Part shown: in pieces, positions 54,753 through 64,000 of the stretch | Layout: every line of letters begins with the position of its first letter | How positions within the stretch are numbered: position 1 is the first letter of the stretch | Source: Diplolepis rosae | Lineage: Eukaryota; Arthropoda; Insecta; Hymenoptera; Diplolepididae | Length of the DNA: 64,000 nt | Reading direction: 5' to 3' | NCBI GenBank assembly: GCA_030998225.1 | Contig: JAPYXD010000698.1 | Coordinates: 4,133,001-4,197,000, forward strand | The notes under the pieces: generated by a model | What the model was told of the DNA's origin: nothing | Databases searched by the model: none | Seen by the model: the letters and a program-made list of their open reading frames with translations, nothing else | Position numbers and translations under genes: made by a program

Positions 54753-55454
54753 TTGCATTCGCAGAACTTGAAGTATCATAATTTACAAGTTTTTAATTTC
54801 TTAATTATTCTTCAAAAAATAGCAATTGTCAAACTTCTTAAGCTCAGTTTCTAAGGAAATAAAACTTTAGTATGAGTTAATTATCAATAAAATTGATGTA
54901 TTGTTCAATTTTATAAATTTTTAATCGACAATTTCTCAACTTTCTAAACTCTTTTAAGTTTTAATTTTTTAATAAGCCGAATTTTCGTATTGCCTAATTT
55001 TAATTATTTATTTTCTACATTTCCTTATCCAGTGAGGTTTTTATATTTCATGTGGTTATTAAACTTACTTAATGTGTACAACTCAGTGGAAGCCCTATTT
55101 CTATATTTCAACGTATCAGTAATTAATTATTTCTTTTAAGTTACGAATGAATTCAAAAATAGACTTAATTATTCTGCCTTATCTACAAAGTGTTCTCGAT
55201 AACGGGATTAAATTAAACATTCATTCCATGATTGTAACATTATTAGCGATAGTTTATGCGATTGATGTCTTTGTGACTCCTACAGTTGCTTCTTAATTCT
55301 AGAAAGAACAAAAAAATATCTATTACAATAGTTGTCTCTTTATCTATATATCATTAAAATATATTATATAATTTGAAATTATTTTATAAAAATTGAGTAC
55401 TTCATTATGACAGTATTTGATAACATATTAATTTTGATTTTTTTTTGTTTTCAG

Positions 55455-57605
55455 TCGCACATGCTGTTCATGGATGCCTTCCTTCAAAATAACAGGCTCG
55501 ATCATGTCTCCAGGGTTATGTCCTCACATCCTTCCTACCTGGAGCATTTTCTAAGAACTCAAAACTTTATTCTTCGCGGGGATGGCCCACTTCCCTACGA
55601 CTATCGACATCTTATCGCTATCATGGTAAGAATTAATTTAATTTTTAACTTTTCTACTCTTCATATTATAGAATTGCATTTAAATTTTAAATTTATATTT
55701 ACCAATTCATATTTCATCAGAATAATGTTTTTGGCTTTCGCCAATAACGAAATACACTCATCGCTTTGATCGAAAATATTTTATCGTAAGTTTGCTAGAG
55801 CAAATACCGAAACGCGATAAATGATAAGATAATCATTTTAGAGAAAAGTACAAATAAGTGTTGCGCGGAAAACAACTTTGCCGCTTTTTTAATTGTAGAT
55901 ATTATATAGAGTTGTGTTAGGAATAATTATTTATTTGAATAAAATATATGGAAATGGTGGCAATTAAAATTAAATAAAGAAGCAAAAAAAGTATTGAAAT
56001 TTAAAATTTGTCCTTATAGGCAGCAGGAAGGCACCAATGTAGCTACCTCATAAATCTTCAAAAATCAGAATTTCTTCATCAAGGTGGTGATCCATCATGG
56101 CTTCAGGGTTTGAAATCAATACCTGGAAAACTTCAGGATTTGTACGAAATCAACAAAATTCTCGCTCACAGGCCTTGGCTTCTCAACAAAACACATATAG
56201 AAGTAAGTTATGTCTATTATATGTGTCTGAACTATTTTATTTTTTATTATTTTATTTATAATGATTGAAATGTTATTTATTTGTTGCAGAAATTAACAAA
56301 AGGTGCAGATAATTGGTCGTTAGCTGAGGTTGTTCATGCGATAGTTCTTCTGGCTCACTTCCATTCGTTATCGTCTTTCGCGTTCTCATGTGGCATTAAC
56401 GAGGAACTAGACAACGCAGCGGGTTACCGTTACAAGGAGAATATCCAAGACAATAGCATTAAAGTGCAACCTGCCAAAGACAAGGTTTCTAGTAACCCGA
56501 AGAAGATTCTCTACGGTAGTAGCAAGACTGGTAAGGAATTTTATAATTTAAATATTTTCAATTCGTTTTACAAATAATTTTTAACATCATAAATTTGTTA
56601 TTGCATAAATTAAAAAATTTCTTTTTTTAAATATATTATAGAAACCAACCCTTCGCCGCCTTCATCACCCAGTATAGTTGGGGAGCAAGAAGTTGGAGTG
56701 GAGACTCTCATGGAACGAATGAAACGTCTTTCAGAAAAGTCCGAATCTTACCAGATCACGCAAGAAGAGCTGTCAAAACGATTCGAGACTGTGGAGACGC
56801 AATCGGCTGAACTAGCAGCTGCTCCTCAGCGAAGTTCTGTATTAGACTCAGATATAGGTCTTTTCATCGAAGATCCCACTTTTATCTATCAAGACTTTGC
56901 CAAGGTTAGTAGGGTTGTTCAAATATACATGTAGATTTTAACTTACTTTAAATATAAATGCACAAATGCTTTTCATATGCAGATTTTTATTGATCTCTGG
57001 TGTATTTATTTTATAGCGAGGTCAGCTTAACGATATACCCACCTTTCGCGTACAAGATTATTCTTGGGATGATCATGGCTATTCGTTAGTAAACAGGCTT
57101 TACAATGACGTAGGAAATCTTCTCGACGACAAGTTTAAGACGGCCTACAATCTAACGTATTACACGATGGGTACGCACAATAAAGTAGACACGTCGCGTT
57201 TTAGGCGAGCGATATGGAATTACATACAGTGTATGTTCGGAATTAGACACGATGACTATGACTACAACGAAGTAAATCAACTTCTCGAGCGGAGCTTGAA
57301 AACCTTCATCAAGAGTGCTGTTTGCTATCCAGAACGCGTCACGAAAAGAGATTATGATCGCGTCATGAGGGAGTTTAAACACAGTGAAAAAGTAAGTCAG
57401 AAATATCGTTATAGCAAATAGTGTCTTATAATTAATTGAAAATATCAAGTTAATTTTTAAATGAACGTTCAAGTATATAATATACTTTAGTAAAATAAAA
57501 TCTGAATTCTTTGTGCAGGTTCATGTAAACTTGATGATCCTGGAGGCTCGTATGCAAGCAGAATTATTATACGCCTTACGAGCTGTGATGCGCTATATGA
57601 CCTAA
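55455..57605 (+). CDS. Sesn: Sestrin, C-terminal six exons
   Basis: Exons: 55455-55625, 56020-56202, 56290-56530, 56642-56904, 57017-57391, 57519-57605 (stop TAA). All have GT..AG borders and compatible phases and give 439 residues. Sestrins are stress-induced, leucine-sensing inhibitors of mTORC1 that bind GATOR2; the N-terminal domain has an AhpD-like fold. Visible landmarks are [20 protein letters not shown], the redox motif [10 protein letters not shown] (Cys at about residue 64), HRPWLL, HSLSSF, a variable linker in exons 3-4, then the C-terminal domain with [35 protein letters not shown] and a conserved end [10 protein letters not shown]. The frame is open upstream of the first exon from ATG 55407, giving an unspliced hydrophobic N-terminus; I prefer the splice at TTTTCAG|TCG. 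About 40-60 N-terminal residues are expected upstream. Confidence 0.96.
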
Positions 57606-60600
57606 CTTGTCTGATGATAATCCTTAAATTGGTTTGCCAATTCTCGTACGAGCCCTACATCTTTTAAAGTTTGATGTGACTCGATGACAAAGTTTATAAC
57701 TCTGCGAATTTAAGAGAAGCCTTTGTCAAAAACAAAATATATTGATAACGCAAGAGGAAAAAAATGTGGAATACAAAGAAAGTGTTGAAAACAGGAAGAG
57801 AGAGTTAAAAGACAACACTGCATATTATTTTGGATTTGAAATAGCTTGAAATTCCACGCTTGTCCGGATAATTTGTTTTTATTCCATCCGATGAATATTA
57901 TTGCGCTTTTTTTGTACTAATTAATAGAAGTTGCTCTGAGTTTCATCCAAAATTGACATTTGCTGGTAATTTTTAGTAAAGGAAAGAATTTAGTTATTGA
58001 CTTTTCAGTTTTAACACATATCCATGTTTAAAATGCTCGACAATGTGTCAAAGGGAACTAGAAGTACATATTTTTTTACATTGATATATTCGTATCTGGA
58101 TCTCTTCTATTCTTGTGATTTTTAATTTAAAATAATTTTGTTATTATCTTTGATGTGGGAGTCTTTAAGACAAAACTGAACTAAAATGATTATTACAAAT
58201 TGGTCGAACAAAAACCTTTTGCAACAAGATAACATAAATTACATTAGTATATTACTTTTGCAATTGACTCTTTTCATTTTTTAAGGACAATATAAGTGTT
58301 TTTATGTCGCATATATTTATCATGACTAGGTATGAAAAATGTTGTAGATTTAATAATAAATTGCAACAGTATACACAAATGCCTAATTATGTTTTCTGCT
58401 TATATGTACAGTAAAATTCTTTAATTCAATTATTAATTTTGCTGCGTACATTCAAGAAAAAGTTCACATCGTAATTTTTATATTGGTATCTTTTCTCATA
58501 ATTAAATTTAACTATAAAATATTCACAAGTTTTTTTTATATTTTTTAGTATTGTTTTGTTTATTGGCTGTCATGACTTGATGCTATTGTATCCTTAAAAT
58601 ATCATGATATGAGTGATGTGTAATCAATTTCAAATTCGTGTACTTGTATATGTATGTACAAAAACAATGTGAGGAAGAAAAGTAATGAGAAAAAAAGGAA
58701 TATGAAAAGCATGCTAATATTTAAAGATACTTGAAGAGAAAAAATGAGAGTATAGGAGAAATCATGAAAGAGAGAGGGGGGGGGGGGGATAATTTGCTAC
58801 TTTTGTAATTTTTTCGCTTAATATATTTGTATTTTTCATTTAATGAATTTCGAATTCAAATATGAATTCTTGTGTGAAAATGTGAATTGAATCTCTCTCT
58901 CTCTCTCTTTCGCTCTTTTTCTTCTTTTATGCTCTGTTATCAATATTTTGCACTCTTTCCTATTAGCTTTGCGTCGCTGCTAATCCCTCATTGCTACTCT
59001 GCTAAAACCTGCGGAGATTTCGCAGGCGTTATTTTTAAGTTATACAGACGGAATTGTGTAAGCGAACGTTTGCTTTTGAAAGTGAACGAGCGCTCGACTC
59101 TCCGCGTAGCGATCTCAGTTAGAGTGCGAATGTCGAGGGATAATGCACACAAGCACGTACATTTTTTTTTAATTTTACTGACATGCGAAAGCTATCAGAT
59201 AAAAAGGACGAAATATTTATTTAGTAATGTAACACACGTAGATTTATAATTTTTACATTTCTTTAAATTGCACACAGCGTTTTTTTTCTTCTTTCCGAAT
59301 GGACAATGAATTTAAAAAATGTTTGTAAGAAAAGTTGCAGATTTTATCGAATGAATTTTAGATATTTTACTTCGCAAGACGTGTTGGTGCGTATGCCGTG
59401 TAGAACGCAAATAAATTTAGCTGGAACTGCGAGTATTTTTTTAAGATTACCGTTTAAGACTTGAAATACAGCTATATATTGTTATTTTTTTAGTTGCTTT
59501 CCTTGTGAAGAAGCAAAAAAACAGTATGAGATTTTTGTAAATATCGTGGCTGAGTGGAAGCAAATCGGAGGGCGAGGAATTTTAAGTTTTCGCTCATATG
59601 AATTCTTAAAAGATTCAAGAGAAGTGTAATAATCATTTCTATTATTGTAATTTATTGTAAAAATGACAGGGTGAGCGAAAATTTTATTTTTATTAAGACT
59701 GGAATTCTGAAAGTTAACATTTATAAAGATAACTTGTTGCCCAAACTGGTGCTGAAGCAACAAGCTTAATTGGTATACTTTGTATAAAAATGACATTTCG
59801 CACTTCAACGCCCGAATTTACGTTTTTAATTACTTCTTTTTTTGTTTTTTTTCTATATTTTAAAACTTGAAACAACTGACAATGCTGTGAAGCAAGAGGA
59901 GACAATTTTTTATCGAGCTGGCGCCTCGAAGCAGTAGTCAAAAACATGAAGGTGGACAACGAAATATTGTATTGCGATCCCAAATGATTCTGCTTGATGA
60001 AAAAAATTTCGAGTTGTGATTATTAATTAATGTCGTCACCTTTTCTATTAATTGTCCACTTTCAACAGTCACAAAACATATTTAGAAATGTATCTATATG
60101 CCACCGCATCAAGAATGATCGTGTGATAATTCAAGTGATTCGACTTGACTCTATTAAGGATAATGGATACAATATGAAATAGAAAACAGCAAATATAAAG
60201 GTCTCCTTGGCTGTAATCATTTTGGACCTCGAGTTGCCTGAGTGAACGACTTTTTTAATACTATCAAATTTACAAGTTAAAATTCTTATATTAGCTTCAG
60301 ATCCTGACTCTAAGAAAAGAATTTGAACTATTAATCACTAAAGGTCAATTTAATATGAGACATTGTTATCGAAATTGTCACAGTATAAGAAAATTTAATA
60401 TTTGACCTTCAAATCAATTTGATTAATCCTTTTAATTTGGTTAGGTGACGAGGTTTAAGCTTAGGTTCGATTTTCAAATTATTGTGATGCTTATTTATAT
60501 TCGTGATAATACTATTGTATAGTCTTGTTTTTTAAAATCATTTTCTGGATTTATTTTATCATTGACTCATGGCAACTCATTGTTCTATCGGTTTGATCGA

Positions 60601-60765
60601 AGTGTGAGATTTACTGTACTGTACGAGGAGGGTCGTATGTGATGTGATTTCTTTTATATCGTAACGAATAATGAATACTAAGAAATGTTATAGTTTCATA
60701 TAATAAGTGATATGTTACTTGTCATTTATTTTATCCCTTAATAAATGATGTTATATATAAAAAGA
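57606..60765 (+). other. Probable long 3' UTR of sestrin
   Basis: No further exon is visible before the next gene. AATAAA signals occur at about 58366 and at 60740-60745, so the 3' UTR may be ~0.8 or ~3.1 kb. A G12-type run at 58776-58788 and a (CT)n tract at 58891-58907 are the main landmarks. The 120-codon frame at 58887-59249 has no family resemblance. Confidence 0.4.
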
Positions 60766-60820
60766 CACTGTGTTTGTACTTCTTTTTCTGAAATTTGATT
60801 TATAAAAAGGTATATGTATA

Positions 60821-60938
60821 TGATGCGCTCCGAGAAAAGACCACTTAGCATCGAGAATCAACTCAAAATTAGTCTAAAACAATTATACTCTGGAAATGGA
60901 ATTTTTTATGCTAAGAGGTCTTTTCCCGGAGCGCGTCA
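60821..60938. mobile_element. 118-bp hairpin MITE with TA duplication
   Basis: Inverted ends of ~30 bp with three mismatches: TGATGCGCTCCGAGAAAAGA at the left against TCTTTTCCCGGAGCGCGTCA at the right. TA occurs on both sides (60819-60820, 60939-60940), the Tc1/mariner-type duplication. It sits between the convergent ends of sestrin and the glutamate receptor. Confidence 0.8.
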
Positions 60939-60940
60939 TA

Positions 60941-61770
60941 TTATATTTAAAAATTAAAATCAACTTATAGCCTCACAATATTTTATTAAGGATCTTTACA
61001 TTGCTTTCATCAGCGAATCACTTTTTTTCTTTGATTCAAGCGATATCATATTTCTTGTTGATTACAAGGTCTAAAATAATATCCACATTGCGTCATTTAT
61101 TCAATATTATCTTCCATAAACAGACATACACATAAGTACATCAAACATCTAAATTTGTAGTCTCCAATAATAATAATAATGATAATCTTTATACTTAAAA
61201 TTATACAACTTGGATTGTGGAGATATTTACAAATATTTCGGACAAAAACTAAATTTCAAAGATAATCTACAATTCAAACTAAATTAACCCTTTGAGTGTC
61301 GAATTTTTGTCTTCATTTATTGGAATATATCCAAATTCATTGAAACCAGTGGTGGACGCAATCATTCGAAAATATTTCAACATGCAAGTAAAGAGTGTAT
61401 ATTTAATTTCTAGAGATTGCTAATACAGAATAACTGTTATTTGATTTACAGTTCGTATGTATGTATATTATTAATCTGTTAATCTCTGTTAGGCTTTTAA
61501 AGTGATCTAATTACATTTGATGAATAGATATAATTAACACTTCCTGATCGATTGATTTTTTATGTAACGGACGGATCTAAATCGTGATTTCAACTATTTG
61601 TCTCATTGAATTTTCAGTTTTGACTGACAGACTAAGTGAAAAAAAATAAACTCAAGTTTTTTAATTTATACAATATCTTTAAATATACAATTTTAATGTG
61701 CTAATTTTTTGCGAGAAATAATTTATGTGATGGCATGTAGCGCATTATCGAATGACGGGGAAATTCGATA
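60941..61770 (-). other. Probable 3' UTR of the glutamate receptor gene
   Basis: Between the stop codon at 61771 and the sestrin tail. Minus-strand AATAAA-type signals are at about 61321-61316 (TTTATT on plus). No other gene seen. Confidence 0.4.
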
Positions 61771-63895
61771 TTAATTTCCATCGTAGCCTACTGGAGCTCC
61801 TAGGCTGCTCGTCTAAAAAATACAGTAAATAAAGTTAAAAGAATGGAATAAATTCTATTTAATAATAGGAAATTCTATGAATATTTTTAACATAATTTTG
61901 CAGTATCTTGAAAATGGTGAGAAATTCGCAAACGTTAAGTAAATTTCAAAATGAGAATCGATTCAAATGGATTGAAAATTTAATTATTTTTTATCCACAT
62001 ATGAAAATAATTTATCTCTGCATAGCAGTAAAATCAACTGCTTAGTCCTATAAAAGTTATTATATATGTCTAATTATGAGACCTTACTTGAGATCTCATC
62101 CCATTTGCCGGAGTCGCTGTAGGATTTTCTGAATTATGATAACCTACGACATGAGCTGAACATTTTTCGCAAGCTCGTCTCCTACGAGACGGGGCTCGAC
62201 ATCGCAAAGCTCGACATAATTCACGTGCCATTTCTGCGCAAAGTGATTCTTGTTGATGATGGTTATGCGGTTGTCGTTGCACGTTTTCAGGTAAACCTTG
62301 TAGAGATCCAGAGCACGTAGGAGGCGATGCTGGTGATTGCTGCTGTAATTAAATTACGGATAAATAATGACATGGTTATTACCTAAGTGTGTAATAAATA
62401 TTAAACATAGAAATCCAAATTCAGGTATAAAATAAAGATTTCCAATACAAATCTTAACATGCATTTAATTATATAATTGAATACTTATTATTCCTCTTTG
62501 CATTAACGAACATTTTTTGCTTTTCTTACAGATCATACAAAAATCAAGAATTAATCTCACCTTTTTCTTTTAAGCCAAACATGCATCACAGATGATCAAC
62601 AGAGGCTTCAATGAGAAATGAGCTCATGCTAAAATGCATGCAAAATGTATAAATACGAGCAAAATTAAAAACACGGACACTGTTGAGAATTTCTTCCACA
62701 TCCGCAGACAATTATTGTTAACTAATTCTTGAAAATTTAAATAAATTAATGAAAGTATTTGAATTTTTATACAAGATAATTCTAATCAATTTTTAAACTT
62801 CATTTTGTTTTTACCTGTTCAAGTGGACCGTTCTTTTTAGAATTATAGCAAAACTCAAAAATTGCAATTAATACGGCAAACGCTAGTCCGCACAAAAGTA
62901 CCACAAAAACTCCTCCTGCGAATAAAACAATACAATGTTATCAATTATGTTATGATTATTATTATTTTGGCTTAATGTTAAAATAACAATTTTTTACCTA
63001 TGTTATCGACTCCTAATGCATTGGCTTTACTTTCTTTTCCTTTATCAGTTCTCATACAGGTCTCACCTTCACTTTTCCACCAGTGATTGTACAGTGCTTG
63101 AGTTTCTCCTTTCTCTTGCAATTCTAAAATAGCCAACGATATTTTGTCACGCCACGGCGATCCTACAAAAAATAATATAATAAAGTATTTTACTCTTTAT
63201 GTCATATTATGCACATTAAGACCATAGATCAACCAGACCACGTGACCAAATTCTTGTAAAAGTTCATGTTGGCCAACTTTTTTTATTTTGCAAAATATCT
63301 TTATGAAAATTTTGAAAATATAACAGGAGACGATTAACAACGTCTGCCAACTTCGTGTGAGTGGAGAATTTGCAGTAATTTTTATAGTTAATTGTAATTG
63401 TCGATAAGTTTTTGAATTTTTTTCAAAATTTTCACTAAAAAAGTCATCTTACACGAACGAATTAATGTATTGCATAATTTAGTCACGTTGTCCGATCGAT
63501 CCATGCTCTCTAAATCTGAATCAGTTGAAATCTACTGATTATCAGTGAAAATTAACTCATTTAATGGTGGAAAATATTGTTTTCACTGATAAATCAATGA
63601 ATTCAATCAGTGAAAATTTGACTAATTCAGATTTAATTAATTTTAATTACAATCAATTAACGTTCCTACCCATCGGTGTAGCTATTCCGTATCCTTTACT
63701 GTCAAGAAGTCCACCGATTTGTGTCAAATTGCAGTCTCTCTGAACTATATAATCTAACATAGTAGATTCCATAAGAAAAGCATACTGTCCTTGAAGAACT
63801 CTCTGAATTCCTTCTTCATACGTTGGTACAAAGACTGAAGGCTTTTTGTTTTCCATGAATCTCCACATTTTTTTGTACGTTTCAATCATTGAGTC
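61771..63895 (-). CDS. Kainate-type ionotropic glutamate receptor, 3' part
   Basis: Five exons on the minus strand: 63895-63670, 63162-62998, 62915-62815, 62342-62088, 61812-61771; upstream exons lie beyond the window. The protein is a ligand-gated cation channel of the plasma membrane. The first exon is the end of the S2 ligand-binding lobe ([20 protein letters not shown], then [15 protein letters not shown]). The second continues [19 protein letters not shown], then HWWK and [13 protein letters not shown]. The third is the last membrane helix ([20 protein letters not shown]). The rest is a cytosolic tail rich in His, Gln, Cys and Arg. This order matches GluK/KaiR1D-type kainate receptors. 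The tail exon ends at CAA|GTAAGG and joins a last exon [17 protein letters not shown]; without that splice it reads six codons further to a TAG at 62070. Its acceptor is CAGCAG, so one Gln may be optional. Confidence 0.93.
63219..63505. mobile_element. E-box TTAA element in a receptor intron
   Basis: TTAAGACCATAGATCAACCA, then GACCACGTGACC, through the GGAGACGATTAACAACGTCT centre, to GTCACGTTGTCCGATCGATC and CATG. It lies in the intron between 63669 and 63163 and abuts the next MITE without a gap. Confidence 0.78.
63508..63636. mobile_element. CTCTAAATC-type MITE in the same intron
   Basis: CTCTAAATCTGAATCAGTTG at the left and TTTGACTAATTCAGATTTAA at the right, 129 bp, with CACTGATT/AATCAGTG inside. 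It sits 30-40 bp from the exon border at 63670. Confidence 0.82.
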
Positions 63896-64000
63896 CTGAA
63901 AAACATGTATTTTACAAATTATAAAAATATTCCACAATTTCAAATAGATTTGACCTTTTTTCTTACTTTTATAAAGAACAGAAATGTAAAAATAAATGCA

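Noticed and set aside
55407..55454. ATG at 55407 as sestrin start
   Set aside because: The 16 codons before 55455 are a T-rich pyrimidine tract ending in TTTTCAG, a typical splice acceptor, and encode no sestrin-like sequence.
58887..59249. 120-codon frame downstream of sestrin
   Set aside because: Starts in a (CT)n tract with low-complexity residues and no family resemblance; more likely 3' UTR.

Overview
The window looks like nuclear DNA of an insect. It is AT-rich, has short exons with GT..AG introns, an arthropod-type tRNA-Ala body, an insect-type sestrin and an insect kainate-class glutamate receptor. A hymenopteran is my best guess from the repeat load and base composition, but nothing here fixes the order. 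There is no sign of bacterial or viral gene organisation.

Genes are few and sit at the two ends. At the left edge are a canonical tRNA-Lys(UUU) at 885-957 (+) and a tiny two-exon gene at 1184-1583 (-) for a 58-residue protein that I read as the smallest subunit of respiratory complex III (UQCR11 type). At the right end are the C-terminal six exons of sestrin (55455-57605, +), with a plausible upstream exon about 14 kb away (41274-41366). Tail to tail with it are the last five exons of a kainate-type ionotropic glutamate receptor (61771-63895, -), which runs off the right edge. In the middle, at 29544-29616 (-), is a tRNA gene with an alanine-tRNA body, including the G3:U70 pair, but with the threonine anticodon AGT.

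Almost everything between about 2 kb and 54 kb is mobile-element debris, much of it nested. The main groups are: (i) a 1.4-1.5 kb Helitron/Helentron-like non-autonomous family in three copies (7474-8942, 11076-12366, 20234-21609), with a 5' TC, a CpG-rich palindrome array, a core of degenerate ~155-bp tandem repeats, an (ACAG)n tract and a 3' hairpin; (ii) several unrelated-looking MITE and foldback families that all insert at TTAA, one with near-full-length inverted arms (27849-28523) and another carrying the E-box CACGTG in its ends; (iii) MITEs built from TTTCTTTGATTCAAAGAAA-like palindromes, dense from 26 to 37 kb; (iv) MITEs with CTCTAAATCTGAATCAGT ends; (v) a 1159-bp element with 33-bp terminal inverted repeats and an ATTT target duplication that encodes a lysine-rich, ATG-less C-terminal exon of unknown family (18593-19751); (vi) two dead Tc1/mariner-type transposase remnants; (vii) fragments of what looks like a tRNA-derived SINE.

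No operon, CRISPR array, rRNA or bacterial defence system is present. The best candidates for something new are the tRNA with mismatched body and anticodon, the Helitron-like family, the 33-bp-TIR element and the shared TTAA target of several foldback families. Sequence identities and family names come from reading and memory, with no database search.
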